The notes: generated by a model from the sequence alone, not told the origin. Counted from the stretch's first letter, positions 42,952-52,122 are shown. The stretch: 64,000 nt of DNA from Halobacterium jilantaiense (GCF_900110535.1 NZ_FOJA01000001.1:620001-684000); one strand, 5' to 3'. Made by a program: numbers and translations.

Positions 42952-43542
42952 ATGGGCGACCCCTCGAACGAGGAGTTCTCCGAGGCCGAAGCGGAGGTGA
43001 TGCGGGCCACCTACCGGGCGCTCCGCGAACACGGGTACGCCGAGCTGACTGTCAAGCGCATCGCCGAGGAGTACGGGAAGTCGACCGCGGCTATCCACTA
43101 CCACTACGACACGAAAGAAGACCTGCTGGCGGCGTTCCTCGATTTCATCCTCGACCAGTTCGTCGAGACGATTCGGGACGTCGAGACCACCGACCCCGAG
43201 GAACGGCTGACGCTGCTGCTGGACGAACTGCTCGTCAAACCCCAGTCGAACCAGGACCTCTCGGTCGCGCTGCTGGAGATGCGGAGTCAGGCACCGTACA
43301 AGGAGGCGTTCCGGGAGCGCTTCCGCCAGAACGACGAGTACGTCCGGTTCATGCTGAAGGCGGTCGTCAACCACGGCATCGACGAGGGCGTGTTCCGGGA
43401 CGTCGACGCCGACCGGGTGACGCGCTCGCTGATGACCATCGTCGACGGGGCACGCACGCGAGCGGTCGTCCTCGGCGACCCGTCGGCGCTGGAGACCGCC
43501 AGAGAGACCGCCAGCGAGTACGTCGACGCGGTACTCCGGTAG
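42952..43542 (+). CDS. TetR/AcrR-family regulator, second copy
   Basis: A 196-residue TetR regulator with HTH TVKRIAEEYGKSTAAIHYHYDTKEDLL (about 33-60). Its ligand domain (LLEMRSQAPYKEAFRERFRQNDEYV) is alignable with the first TetR (LEVSAQAPYDADVRAQLHRFEDAL), so the two are paralogues. It is divergent from the tetR-MATE operon. No copy of the ACTTACT repeat precedes it, so it may be constitutive and could itself bind the two sites. The ATG at 42952 follows TTCAAAACCGTTATC about 25-40 bp upstream. Confidence 0.88.
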   Translation: MGDPSNEEFSEAEAEVMRATYRALREHGYAELTVKRIAEEYGKSTAAIHYHYDTKEDLLAAFLDFILDQFVETIRDVETTDPEERLTLLLDELLVKPQSNQDLSVALLEMRSQAPYKEAFRERFRQNDEYVRFMLKAVVNHGIDEGVFRDVDADRVTRSLMTIVDGARTRAVVLGDPSALETARETASEYVDAVLR

Positions 43543-43551
43543 CGGGCTGGG

Positions 43552-43983
43552 TTACCGAGACTCGTCGTCGAGTTGGGGCGCTGCGTGCGCGTCCTCGTCC
43601 GGTAGTTCCGCCGTACACCAGTGGCAGAACTCCAGGTCCGTGTCCACTTCTTTCCCGCAGTTCGGACAGTGCGAGAGTTCGCCGTCGGGGGTGACGGTGG
43701 CCTTGGCGACAGCGTTGTGGACGTACGCGAGCAGGTACGCGTCGGCGACGCTGAGCGAGGTGACGACGAGGACCGGCAGGAGTTCGACGAGGTCGAACGC
43801 CTCGCCCGATGCGGCGGCGTCCAGTGCCGCGGGGTCGACGAGGAAGTAACTCACACCGAGTACGACCGCCAACCACCCGAGGGCGCGCCGCCACCGGCGG
43901 AGGTAGAGGTGGCCGAGTCCGGTGGCGAGCACCGACAGCAGTGCCGCCAGCCACGGCCGTTTCTGTGACAGCGTTCGGTTCAC
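43552..43983 (-). CDS. membrane protein with C-terminal zinc ribbon (DUF7575-like)
   Basis: A 143-residue protein with two to three TM segments (LAALLSVLATGLGHLYL; LGWLAVVLGVSYFLV; LLPVLVVTSLSVADAYLLAY). They are followed by a zinc ribbon CPNCGK ... FCHWC (about 107-125) and an acidic tail. The family occurs in haloarchaea and resembles DUF7575; its function is unknown. The GTG start at 43983 is 23-30 bp after the TATA CTTATTA (44006-44013, minus strand), with an operator (43990-44007) overlapping that promoter. It should therefore respond to the same signal as the MATE operon. Confidence 0.8.
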   Translation of the reverse strand: MNRTLSQKRPWLAALLSVLATGLGHLYLRRWRRALGWLAVVLGVSYFLVDPAALDAAASGEAFDLVELLPVLVVTSLSVADAYLLAYVHNAVAKATVTPDGELSHCPNCGKEVDTDLEFCHWCTAELPDEDAHAAPQLDDESR

Positions 43984-43989
43984 AATTCT

Positions 43990-44007
43990 ACTTACTGGTT
44001 AGTAAGT
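43990..44007. promoter_or_regulatory. TetR-type operator, site B
   Basis: ACTTACT-GGTT-AGTAAGT: the same arms as site A with a one-base change in the spacer. It overlaps the TATA region of the zinc-ribbon membrane gene and ends 7 bp before its GTG start. Confidence 0.75.
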
Positions 44008-44072
44008 AATAAGCCTTCTTCCCGGTTCTCGACGCGCACGGGACGACCAGACAGTGCCGGCGGCCCGGCCAG

Positions 44073-45005
44073 TCAGACAGTCGCGGTGCGGTCGCCGTCA
44101 GAGCCACAGCGGCGTTCGGTGTCGACGACGCGGAGGTCGCCGTCGAGCGTGACCGTCAGCGTCTCGTCGCCGAGCGTGATGCCGACCACGGCCCGGTCTC
44201 GGTCGGGGTCGTAGCTGGTCGTCTCGTCGGTCACGCACCACGGCAGCGTCCAGTGGACGGTGCTGGTGAGGTCGACGCCGTGGTCCGCGTGGAACGCCAC
44301 GACGGTCGAGTCGTCGAGCAGCGAGAGGCCGACGGGCGAGGAAACGGTGTGCTGGCACTGCTCGCAGGTGTGGTCGACGCGCACGTCGAGGTCGAGGCGG
44401 TCCTCGTCGTCGGGCGTGATGTCGGTCGCCATCCGGCCGCCGCACTCGGGGCAGACGCCGTCGGCGGCGAGGCAGTGGAGGTGGCGGACGCGCTGGTCGA
44501 ACGCGCTCGCGACCTCGGCGTCCGTGCGGTCCCGCAGGCCCCCCGGCGGGAACGCGTACCGGCCGTAGGTCGTCCCGCAGGCCGAACACCGGACACCGAG
44601 CCGCTCGTCGCTGTACCGGCCTTCGAGGGCTGCGCCGCAGTCGAAGCACTCGCCGTCGACGGGGAATTCCAGGCTCACTCGGTCGGTGAAGGTGCCCGCG
44701 AGGATGGCGCGGACGACCTTCTCGCCGGCGTACTGGAACTCGTAGCCGTCGTCGGTCGAGCGCACGAAGTGGTCGGTGAGCTTCGAGAGGTGGTAGTTGA
44801 ACTGCGCGGAGTCCCGCATGCCGACGCGCTTGCGCAGCGCGGAGAACGCCACCGGCTGCTCGGGGGCGCGCCAGAGCGCCTGCAGGATGTCGATTCGGGT
44901 CTCGTTCCCGAGGAGGGCGAACGCCTCGGCCGGCGGCAGTCCGTCTTCGGGGTCGGGGACGGCCGCCGACAGGTCGGCCTCGGGCGTCTGCTCTGAACCG
45001 CTCAT
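44073..45005 (-). CDS. ArsR-like winged-helix protein with zinc ribbons
   Basis: A 310-residue regulator. The winged helix is at about 25-100 (AFALLGNETRIDILQALWR; RDSAQFNYHLSKL). Two zinc-ribbon-like segments follow: CFDCGAALEGRYSDERLGVRCSAC split over about 118-142, and CPECGGRM ... CEQCQ (about 185-218). A beta-rich C-terminal domain closes the protein. From memory this is the haloarchaeal DUF7347/DUF7351 architecture. The target is unknown. The TATA-like CATTATCC (minus strand, 45029-45036) is 24-31 bp upstream of the ATG. Confidence 0.85.
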   Translation of the reverse strand: MSGSEQTPEADLSAAVPDPEDGLPPAEAFALLGNETRIDILQALWRAPEQPVAFSALRKRVGMRDSAQFNYHLSKLTDHFVRSTDDGYEFQYAGEKVVRAILAGTFTDRVSLEFPVDGECFDCGAALEGRYSDERLGVRCSACGTTYGRYAFPPGGLRDRTDAEVASAFDQRVRHLHCLAADGVCPECGGRMATDITPDDEDRLDLDVRVDHTCEQCQHTVSSPVGLSLLDDSTVVAFHADHGVDLTSTVHWTLPWCVTDETTSYDPDRDRAVVGITLGDETLTVTLDGDLRVVDTERRCGSDGDRTATV

Positions 45006-45047
45006 GCCCGAACTGTGGTGAGCGCGCCGGATAATGGTTCCCGCAAA

Positions 45048-45065
45048 CGAATTTCTGTAAGTTCG
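45048..45065. promoter_or_regulatory. imperfect inverted repeat upstream of the ArsR-like gene
   Basis: CGAATTT ... AAGTTCG around CTGT: six of the outer nine positions pair. It lies 12 bp upstream of the TATA element, so it may be an activator or autoregulatory site. Weak evidence. Confidence 0.3.
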
Positions 45066-45107
45066 CTGTTACGAGAAGGCAGTTCTCTGGCCACCGATAG
45101 ACGGTCG

Positions 45108-45365
45108 TCAGTCACCGCCGAACACCAGCGCGACGCCGACCACGGCCGCCGCGACGTACGCCGGGTGCACGGTCGCGTAGGTCGCCAGTTCGGGCATCGC
45201 GCCCGTGAGATTCCCCTGCCCGAGCGCGTCGGCGAACTGGCCGCCGGGACCGGCACCCTCGGTCCAGGCCGCGAAGTGCGTGACGCCAGCGAGCGCGAGC
45301 ACGACGCCCACGAGCGCGAGCGGTCGGTCCGCCACCACGTCGCCGATTCGTCCTGTGAAACTCAT
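45108..45365 (-). CDS. small membrane protein, two TM segments
   Basis: An 85-residue protein with hydrophobic segments LALVGVVLALAGVTHFAAW and HPAYVAAAVVGVALVFG, joined by a short polar loop (GAGPGGQFADALGQGNL). No family is recognised. The ATG at 45365 (MSFTGRIGDVV) is preferred to the GTG at 45392. It stands alone between an ArsR-like gene and the divergent NosD-like gene. Confidence 0.65.
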   Translation of the reverse strand: MSFTGRIGDVVADRPLALVGVVLALAGVTHFAAWTEGAGPGGQFADALGQGNLTGAMPELATYATVHPAYVAAAVVGVALVFGGD

Positions 45366-45536
45366 CGTCGAGGGTAGGGAGCCAACGGGCATAAGCGTGG
45401 GCAGTAGACGACGACCAGTCGGCGACAGTCGGTCACTATCCGGCAGACAGCCGGGCGCTTCGGTCCCCGGAGCCGGCGGTTCGCGGCCCCAAGACGGACG
45501 ATAGGACGACGTGCCTCTTCCCCGTCATGACAGGTC

Positions 45537-47201
45537 ATGCACGGTCCAACCAGTCGCGGCCAGGTGGTCGCGGCAGTCGGCGTGTTGCTCGTCGTCGTCG
45601 CCCCGCTGAGTGCCGTCTCCGTCCCGCCGTCCGTTCTCGGCGCGACGCAGCCGGCCGAACAGGTCGACTCGTGTCGCACCATCGACGAGCCGGGCGCGTA
45701 CGAGCTCGCCGGCGACGTGTCAGGGACCGCGGCGGACGCCTGCATCCGCGTCGCGGCGAGCGACGTCGTCCTCGACGGGAACGGCCACACCGTCGCCGGC
45801 AGGAACGCCAGCGCCACCGGCGTGCTGGTCGCCCGCGGCGAGACCGCCAGTGCCACCGCCGAGGGCGCGCTGACGAACGTCACCGTTCGGAACCTCACGG
45901 CGGCGAACTGGTCCGACGGCGTCGCGCTCGGCACGCTCGACGGCGGCGGCTCGGACCTCCGAGTGGCCGATATCGCGGTTCGAGAGAACCGGCGCGCGGG
46001 CCTGCGGCTGTCGAACGCCGAGAACGTCACGGCCAGAAACGTCACGGCGACGGGCAACGGCGACGGCGTGACGCTCTGGGAGACCCGGAACTCGACGCTT
46101 CGGACCGTGGCAGCAGCCGGGAACGGGGAGTACGGCGTGTCGGTGCTCACCGTCTCCCGAGAGAACACCCTCCGAAACGTCACGGCCACCGGGAACGGCG
46201 GCGACGCCGACCGCGGGGCGGGCGTCTACTTCTCGACTGACACCGGCGACAACGTCCTCGTCGACGCCCGCGTCGGCGACAACCGCGGGACCGGCGTCCG
46301 GTTCTCGGACAGCTTCGGGAACACCGTCCGTGACGGCGTGGTCGCCGGCAACGACGACGCGGGCGTCTTCGGCGTGCCGTCCTACGAGGACGCGCTCCGG
46401 AACGTCACGGCCACCGGGAACGGCGGTCCGGCAGTCGGTCACGAGCCCTCCGAGTCCGCCAGCGCGTTCGTCGCGGAGCGCCTCCGCCTCGGCGACGCGG
46501 CGTCGGTGTCGTTCGACGCCGGGCCGGTGGGCGTCGAGCGCGCGGACGCCACCGACCTCCCGGAGCCGCCGCGCCCGCTCGCGAGCGAGGACGGCGTCTC
46601 GCTGTCGGGCGTCGAGTCCGGCGTCACGACCACGCTGTCCGTCGATGACGCGGCCGACAGCAGCCTCTGGCGGTACGACGGCACCGACTGGGCGCAGGTC
46701 GCCGGCGCGAGCGCGGACGGGGACAGCGGGACAGTCTCCGGGACCGTGACGGGCGACGGAACCGTTGTCGCGCTGGACGGGACGGCACCGAGCGGCCCGG
46801 AGAGCGAGGACGGCCAGTCCGGACCGAGCGACGAGTCCGAGCAGCGCGGGCAGGACGAAGAGCGCGACGAGACTCGGGAGACGGATGGCGAGACCCCGGG
46901 CGACGGGACGCTGGTCGTGCAGGCGACGACGGACGACGACTTCAGCTACCTGTTCGTCGTGGACGGCGACGCCGAGGGCGTCGAGACCGACGACGTGGCC
47001 GCCGACAGCGGCGACAGCGTCGTCGACAACGGCGACGGCACCGTCACGGTCGTCGGGTCGACGGGGAGCAACGCCGGCGACGCCTTCGAGGTGGACGGCG
47101 AGGTCGTGGAGTTCTACACGCCCGCGTCGGCCGCCGACTACGTTCTGGAACTGGACGGCGAGGACGTGACCGACGAGATTCCGGAGCCAAACGAGGAGTA
47201 G
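45537..47201 (+). CDS. secreted NosD/pectate-lyase-like right-handed beta-helix protein
   Basis: A 554-residue exported protein. A signal segment (QVVAAVGVLLVVVAPLSAVSV) leads into parallel beta-helix repeats (about 75-300) of the NosD/PbH1 type, with recurring NVTATGNG and N-x-T sequons likely glycosylated. A Ser/Glu-rich linker (about 415-460) joins a small C-terminal beta domain (TTDDDFSYLFVVDGDAEGVE and after). No C-terminal anchor is visible, so it may be free or bound by the S-layer. Within the gene a 26-bp stretch is repeated exactly at 46176-46201 and 46401-46426, marking repeat duplication. The start is ATG 45537. Confidence 0.82.
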   Translation: MHGPTSRGQVVAAVGVLLVVVAPLSAVSVPPSVLGATQPAEQVDSCRTIDEPGAYELAGDVSGTAADACIRVAASDVVLDGNGHTVAGRNASATGVLVARGETASATAEGALTNVTVRNLTAANWSDGVALGTLDGGGSDLRVADIAVRENRRAGLRLSNAENVTARNVTATGNGDGVTLWETRNSTLRTVAAAGNGEYGVSVLTVSRENTLRNVTATGNGGDADRGAGVYFSTDTGDNVLVDARVGDNRGTGVRFSDSFGNTVRDGVVAGNDDAGVFGVPSYEDALRNVTATGNGGPAVGHEPSESASAFVAERLRLGDAASVSFDAGPVGVERADATDLPEPPRPLASEDGVSLSGVESGVTTTLSVDDAADSSLWRYDGTDWAQVAGASADGDSGTVSGTVTGDGTVVALDGTAPSGPESEDGQSGPSDESEQRGQDEERDETRETDGETPGDGTLVVQATTDDDFSYLFVVDGDAEGVETDDVAADSGDSVVDNGDGTVTVVGSTGSNAGDAFEVDGEVVEFYTPASAADYVLELDGEDVTDEIPEPNEE

Positions 47202-47257
47202 CCCCTCGGCTCGTCCGCCTCGGTGGGATTGAAGGCGAACCGACGCGAGACTGTGGT

Positions 47258-48364
47258 ATGAGCGTCTTCGAGACACGCACGCGAGACTGCCAGCGGCGAC
47301 TTCAGGACGCCGGCGCGGCGGGCGTCGTCCTGTTCCCGAGCCCGAACCTCTCCTACCTCGGCGGCTTCGACGAGACGCCGTCGGAGCGCCACCTCGTGCT
47401 GTTCGTGCCCAGCGAGGGCGACCCGGCGTTCGTCGCGCCCGCACTCTACGCGGAGCAGCTCCGGGAGGAGACGTGGGTCGCGGACGTCCGCACGTACACG
47501 GACAGCGAGGACCCCGAGTCGCTCGTCGCGGACGCGGCTGCCGACCTCGATATGGACGAGGGCGAACTGCTGGTCGACCCGACGATGTGGGCGCGGTTCA
47601 CGCAGTCGCTGCGGGAGACGCTGCCAGACGCCACCTGGGGGCTGGCCGACGAGGTACTCGCGCCGCTGCGCGTGCGGAAGGACGACGCCGAACTCGACGC
47701 GCTCCGGCGCTCCGGCGCGGCCGCCGACGCCGCGATGGACGACGTCCGGGGCCTCGGCGCGGACGCCGTCGGGATGACCGAGCGCGAACTCGCGGACTTC
47801 GTCGCCGACCGCCTCGCCGCCCACGGCGGCACCGGCGTCTCCTTCGAGGTCATCACGGGGAGCGGGCCGAACGGCGCGAAGCCCCACCACACGCACGGCG
47901 ACCGCGAAATCGAGGCCGGCGACCCCGTGGTCTGTGACTTCGGGACGCGCGTCGACGGCTACCCGAGCGACCAGACCCGGACCGTCGTGTTCGCCGGCGA
48001 CCCGGCGGCGGACTTCGAGAGCGTCCACGAGGTCGTCCGGGAGGCCCAGCAGGCCGCCGTCGAGGCGGTCGAGCCCGGGGTGACCGCGGGCGAGGTCGAC
48101 GCCGCCGCGCGGTCCGTCATCGAGGAGGCGGGCTATGGCGACGAGTTCGTCCACCGGACCGGCCACGGCGTCGGCCTGGAGGTCCACGAAGAGCCCTACA
48201 TCGTCTCGGACAACGACCGAGAACTGCACGAAGGCATGGTGTTCTCGATAGAACCGGGCGTCTACCTCTCCGGCGAGTTCGGCGTCCGCATCGAGGACCT
48301 CGTGGTGGTCACGGCCGACGGCTGCGAGCGCCTCAACGACTCGGACCACGGCTGGCGAGCCTGA
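47258..48364 (+). CDS. M24 family metallopeptidase (Xaa-Pro aminopeptidase-like)
   Basis: A 368-residue two-domain enzyme. The N-terminal creatinase-like domain (1-135) has VVLFPSPNLSYLGGFDETPSE. The pita-bread catalytic domain (about 145-365) has metal ligands in CDFGTRVDGYPSDQTRT (two Asp), HRTGHGVGLEVHE (His), SIEPGVYL (Glu) and VRIEDLVVV (Glu). All five usual ligands are present, so it should be an active Xaa-Pro dipeptidase or aminopeptidase. It starts at ATG 47258. Confidence 0.92.
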   Translation: MSVFETRTRDCQRRLQDAGAAGVVLFPSPNLSYLGGFDETPSERHLVLFVPSEGDPAFVAPALYAEQLREETWVADVRTYTDSEDPESLVADAAADLDMDEGELLVDPTMWARFTQSLRETLPDATWGLADEVLAPLRVRKDDAELDALRRSGAAADAAMDDVRGLGADAVGMTERELADFVADRLAAHGGTGVSFEVITGSGPNGAKPHHTHGDREIEAGDPVVCDFGTRVDGYPSDQTRTVVFAGDPAADFESVHEVVREAQQAAVEAVEPGVTAGEVDAAARSVIEEAGYGDEFVHRTGHGVGLEVHEEPYIVSDNDRELHEGMVFSIEPGVYLSGEFGVRIEDLVVVTADGCERLNDSDHGWRA

Positions 48365-48464
48365 AGCCGACGGGGGTCGGCGAAGCGACGGTGAAACGCG
48401 TTAGAGGTGTTTCGTTCCGAAATGGTTGCGTTTTTGTCCGTCCCTCTCGGACGAAGGCGTACTC

Positions 48465-49895
48465 GTGGTCCCCAACCCGTTCAGCTGGCTGCTTCGCGCG
48501 GTCGGCGTCGCCATCGCGCGGCTCGGACTCATCTCCGAGGAGCGCGCACGCCGGACCTCCGAGCTGGCGTGGCCGCGCATCGTCACTGGCGTCGCGCGCA
48601 TGTCGAAGAGCGCGACGGACGTGGCGATGGTCGGCGTCGCGCTGGGGTCGACCGCCATCGCCGGCGTCGGGTACGCGGGACCGTACTGGGGCGCGGCGTT
48701 CAGCATCGGCGGCGGGCTCGCCGCCGGCACCATCGCGCTCGTCTCCCAGCGCTTCGGCGCGGACGCGTTCGACGAGCTCGGGCAGGCCATCCGGTCGAGC
48801 GCCGCGCTCACTGTCGCCGCCACGCTCCCGGTCGCCGCCGCGTTCTACCTCTACCCCGAGTTCCTCATCGGCCTGCTCACCGACAGCCAGCAGTCCACCC
48901 AGTACGGCGCGGACTACCTCCGCGTGCTCGCGTTCGGCGTGCCGTTCGCGGGCCTGAATCTCGTCGGCAGCCGCGCGCTCATCGGAGCCGACGACGCCTA
49001 CACCGCGATGCTGCTGCGTGGCGGCGGCGCGGTCATCAACATCGGGCTGAACGCCGTCTTCATCTTCGGCCTCGGCATGGGCGTGGTCGGTGCCGGCCTC
49101 GGCACCGTCGTCAGCAACGTCGTCGTCACGGGCGCGTTCGTCGTCGGGCTGGCCCGCGGCGGCCTCCCGCTCGTCGGCGCGTTCCCCGTCACCGTCTCGC
49201 CGTTCGGCGCGTACTGGGTGCGCGAGGAGTGCCGGGACGTCGTCGAAATCGGGCTGCCCGTCGTCGGCCGAAACTCCGTCTGGACGGCGGCGCGCTTCCC
49301 GCTGCTCGCGTTCATGGCGCTGCTCGGCGAACCGGTGGTCGCCGCCTACGTCGTCGCGCGCCGCATCTTCGGCATCATGAACACGCCCGGCTGGGGGTTC
49401 GGACTCGCCGCGTCCAGCCTCGTCGGCCAGGAACTCGGGCAGGGCGAGGAGAACACCGCTGCCGCCTACGGCCGTGAAATCACGCTGTTCTCGGTCGCGA
49501 CCTACGTCCTGTTCGCGGCCGTCGTCGGGGTGTTCGCGACCGACATCGTCGTGCTGTTCGTGGAGTCCCCCTCGGACCCGAGCGTTCCCATCGCCGTCGA
49601 CCTCGTCTACGTCGCCGCGCTCGCGGTGATTCCGCAGGGCATCAGCGCCGCCGCTGCGGGCGCACTCGACGCCACGGGCGACACCCGGTGGCCGTTCTAC
49701 TCCCGGATTCTGGGGATGTTCGGTGGTGCCATCCCGCTGGTCTATCTCGGTGCGACCACAGAGCTCGGGATGCTCGGCGTCTACCTCTCGCTGTTCGCGG
49801 AGACCTGCGTTCCCGCGGTCGTCAACTACTACCGGTTCGGCACCGGGAAGTGGCGGGCCATCAGCCGCGAGTATCGGCCGGACGCCGCGGACTGA
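48465..49895 (+). CDS. MATE family efflux transporter, second copy
   Basis: A 476-residue MATE transporter with about twelve TM segments. Blocks include SKSATDVAMVGVALGSTAIAG, GTIALVSQRFGA, the second-half start GLPVVGRNSVWTAARFPLLAF and ASSLVGQELGQGEENTA. It is clearly divergent from the copy at 40.7 kb. The GTG at 48465 (VVPNPFSWLLRAVG) is taken as start; the frame extends to a TTG at 48426 with no membrane sequence gained. It is followed after 34 bp by a HAD phosphatase. The substrate is unknown. Confidence 0.88.
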   Translation: MVPNPFSWLLRAVGVAIARLGLISEERARRTSELAWPRIVTGVARMSKSATDVAMVGVALGSTAIAGVGYAGPYWGAAFSIGGGLAAGTIALVSQRFGADAFDELGQAIRSSAALTVAATLPVAAAFYLYPEFLIGLLTDSQQSTQYGADYLRVLAFGVPFAGLNLVGSRALIGADDAYTAMLLRGGGAVINIGLNAVFIFGLGMGVVGAGLGTVVSNVVVTGAFVVGLARGGLPLVGAFPVTVSPFGAYWVREECRDVVEIGLPVVGRNSVWTAARFPLLAFMALLGEPVVAAYVVARRIFGIMNTPGWGFGLAASSLVGQELGQGEENTAAAYGREITLFSVATYVLFAAVVGVFATDIVVLFVESPSDPSVPIAVDLVYVAALAVIPQGISAAAAGALDATGDTRWPFYSRILGMFGGAIPLVYLGATTELGMLGVYLSLFAETCVPAVVNYYRFGTGKWRAISREYRPDAAD

Positions 49896-49929
49896 GAACC
49901 CCTAAGGGCGCGTGGCGACGACTCGGAGT

Positions 49930-50610
49930 ATGGCCGAAGACCCGCCGCTGGCCGTGGACATCGACGGCACGCTCAGCCGCGAGGACCGCTCCATCGACAG
50001 CCGCGTCATGGACGTGCTCCGCGAGTGGGACGCGCCGGTCGTGATTGCGACCGGGAAGGCCCTGCCGTACCCCATCGCGCTCTGCCAGTTCGTCGGCGTC
50101 GAGGAGTGCGTCGTCGCCGAGAACGGCGGCGTCGCGTACGTCGACGACGAACTCGTCTACTTCGGGGACCGCCGCGCCGCCGACCAGGTCGCCGCGGAGT
50201 TCGAGGACGCCGGCCACGACCTCGGCTGGGGCGACGCCGACCTGACGAACCGCTGGCGGGAGACCGAACTCGCCGTCCGCCGCGACAGGCCGCTGGACGT
50301 ACTCTCGGAGATTGCCGAGCGCCACGGCCTCCACGTCGTCGACACCGGCTTCGCGTACCACGTCAAGAGCGACGGGATGAGCAAGGGCGACGCGCTCCCC
50401 GCGGTCGCCGAGCGCCTCGGCGTCGACGTCGCCGAGTTCGCGGCCGTCGGCGACTCCGCAAACGACGTCGAACTGTTCGAGACGGTCGGGGAGTCCTACG
50501 CCGTCGGGAACGCCGACGAACACGCCAAAGCGGCGGCCGGCGAAGTTCTGGCGGAGACGTACGGCGACGGCTTCCTCGCGGCCGTCGAGCGGATTCGCTC
50601 GCCGCAGTAG
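49930..50610 (+). CDS. HAD-superfamily phosphoglycolate phosphatase
   Basis: A 226-residue HAD enzyme of the archaeal phosphoglycolate phosphatase/sucrose-phosphatase-like type (C2B cap). Motif I is AVDIDGTLSRED with the nucleophile Asp, motif II is VIATGKALPYP, motif III Lys is in SKGDAL, and motif IV is VGDSANDVELFETVG. It dephosphorylates 2-phosphoglycolate or similar small phosphates. ATG 49930 gives MAEDPPLAVDIDG, preferred over the codon at 49912. Confidence 0.9.
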   Translation: MAEDPPLAVDIDGTLSREDRSIDSRVMDVLREWDAPVVIATGKALPYPIALCQFVGVEECVVAENGGVAYVDDELVYFGDRRAADQVAAEFEDAGHDLGWGDADLTNRWRETELAVRRDRPLDVLSEIAERHGLHVVDTGFAYHVKSDGMSKGDALPAVAERLGVDVAEFAAVGDSANDVELFETVGESYAVGNADEHAKAAAGEVLAETYGDGFLAAVERIRSPQ

Positions 50611-50724
50611 TCACTCGACGCCGTTGTTCGGCCGCTCAACTCCCGCTTGTCTGGCAGACCCTCGGCTTCGCGCACACGAGAATGCCCGTCGGGGTTTATC
50701 AGACGACGAGGCGACGGACTCGCT

Positions 50725-50919
50725 ATGGGATTGCTAGACGACTACGCGGAGATGGTGGCTCTGGAGCTGAAATTCAGCTTGCTAACGCTCCCAACGATAA
50801 TCGCGTTCAGCTTCGGCATGTTCATCGGTGGCAAACACTTAGGCGTGGAAGCCGGTGTCGTCATCGGTCTCGTGCTCGCAGCCGGGACGCTCTACGGAAT
50901 TCTGAAGGTGTTCTTCTGA
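50725..50919 (+). CDS. 64-residue membrane protein
   Basis: A small protein MGLLDDYAEMVALELKFSLL with two hydrophobic segments (LLTLPTIIAFSFGMFIGG; GVEAGVVIGLVLAAGTLYGIL) and ending KVFF. The codon use is less GC-biased than the neighbours. A TATA TTTATC (50695-50700) is 25-30 bp before the ATG, a clean leaderless promoter. No family is recognised. Confidence 0.72.
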   Translation: MGLLDDYAEMVALELKFSLLTLPTIIAFSFGMFIGGKHLGVEAGVVIGLVLAAGTLYGILKVFF

Positions 50920-51099
50920 GGGCTCGACAACCACTCCGGCGTTCCCGCCCGAACTCGGCGTGACCGATGCGGCCCGCTCGGGTTCGGCTCCGAGCCCTCG
51001 CGAGAGCCGCCTTCGTGGGTCGTCGAGGATCGGCGTCTCCAGGCCCTGCCCTCTCGTAGATGCCCGACGCAGCCAGTGTCTGGTCGGCTGTGTTTGTCG
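50920..51099. other. 180-bp spacer between convergent genes
   Basis: No ORF is supported. A 6-bp inverted repeat GCTCGG (50976-50981)/CCGAGC (50990-50995) and the palindrome CTCGCGAG lie near its centre; these may act in transcript ending. Confidence 0.4.
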
Positions 51100-52122
51100 T
51101 CAGTCGTCGGCGGGGTCCGACACGCGAACGACCTGCTTGCCGATGTTGTCGCCGGAGAACAGCCCGAGGAAGGCGTCGGGTGCGTTGTCGAGCCCCTCCA
51201 CGACCGTCTCGCGGTGGCCGAGTTCGCCGGTCGCGACCCACTCGCCGAGCTGCTCGCTGGCTTCCTCGAAGCGCGTCACGTAGTCGCCGACCAGCAGTCC
51301 CTTGACTTTCGCCCGCGACGCGATGAGCTGCGGGAGCTTCCGGGGGCCTGTCGGAACGCCCTCGTCGTTGTAGTGGGCAATCTGGCCGCAGACGGCGACG
51401 CGAGCGTCCACGTTCAGCCGCGGGAACACGGCGTCAGTGATGGGGCCGCCGACGTTGTCGAAGTAGACATCGACGCCGCCGGGGGCCGCGTCGTCCAGCG
51501 CCGCGCCGTAGTCGTCGACCTGCTTGTAGTTGACGGCGGCGTCGAAGCCGAGGTCGTCGGTGAGCCACTCGACCTTCTCGTCGGTGCCCGCGAACCCGAC
51601 GACGCGGCAGCCGTTCAGTTTCGCAATCTGGCCGACGACGGAGCCGACCGCGCCCGCCGCGCCGGACACGACCACCGTGTCGCCGGGCTTCGGCTCGCCG
51701 ACCTCCAGCAGCCCGAAGTACGCCGTGCGGCCCGGCATTCCGAGGACGCCGAGGTACGCCGGGAGGTCCGCAATCGACGGGTCGACAGGGGCGACGCTGT
51801 CGGCGTCGAGCACGCTGTAGTCGCCCCACGTACCGTTGCCCGTCACGACATCGCCCGCGTCGTAGTCGTCGCTTCGGCTCTCGACGACTTCGCCGACGAC
51901 TGCGCCCGCCATCACGTCGCCGACGCTCCACGGCTCGGCGTACGACTCGGCGTCCCGCATCCGACCGCGCATGTAGGGGTCGACGGAGAGGTACCGCACG
52001 CGAACGAGCAACTGGCCGTACTCCGGCTCGGGCACGTCCGATTCGCGGAGTTCGAAGCTGTCCATGTCCGGTTCGCCGTCGGGGCGCTGTGCGAACACCC
52101 ACTCTCGGTTAGCGTCGCGCAT
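51100..52122 (-). CDS. NADP-dependent medium-chain oxidoreductase (MDR, curcumin-reductase-like)
   Basis: A 340-residue zinc-free MDR of the leukotriene B4 dehydrogenase/CurA type. The N-terminal GroES-like domain has YLSVDPYMRGRMRDAESYA. The Rossmann domain has VVVSGAAGAVGSVVGQIAKL and VVGFAGTDEKVEWL, then VDVYFDNVGGPITDAV. The usual catalytic zinc Cys are absent. It reduces double bonds of enones with NADPH; the substrate is open. It starts at ATG 52122. Confidence 0.9.
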   Translation of the reverse strand: MRDANREWVFAQRPDGEPDMDSFELRESDVPEPEYGQLLVRVRYLSVDPYMRGRMRDAESYAEPWSVGDVMAGAVVGEVVESRSDDYDAGDVVTGNGTWGDYSVLDADSVAPVDPSIADLPAYLGVLGMPGRTAYFGLLEVGEPKPGDTVVVSGAAGAVGSVVGQIAKLNGCRVVGFAGTDEKVEWLTDDLGFDAAVNYKQVDDYGAALDDAAPGGVDVYFDNVGGPITDAVFPRLNVDARVAVCGQIAHYNDEGVPTGPRKLPQLIASRAKVKGLLVGDYVTRFEEASEQLGEWVATGELGHRETVVEGLDNAPDAFLGLFSGDNIGKQVVRVSDPADD

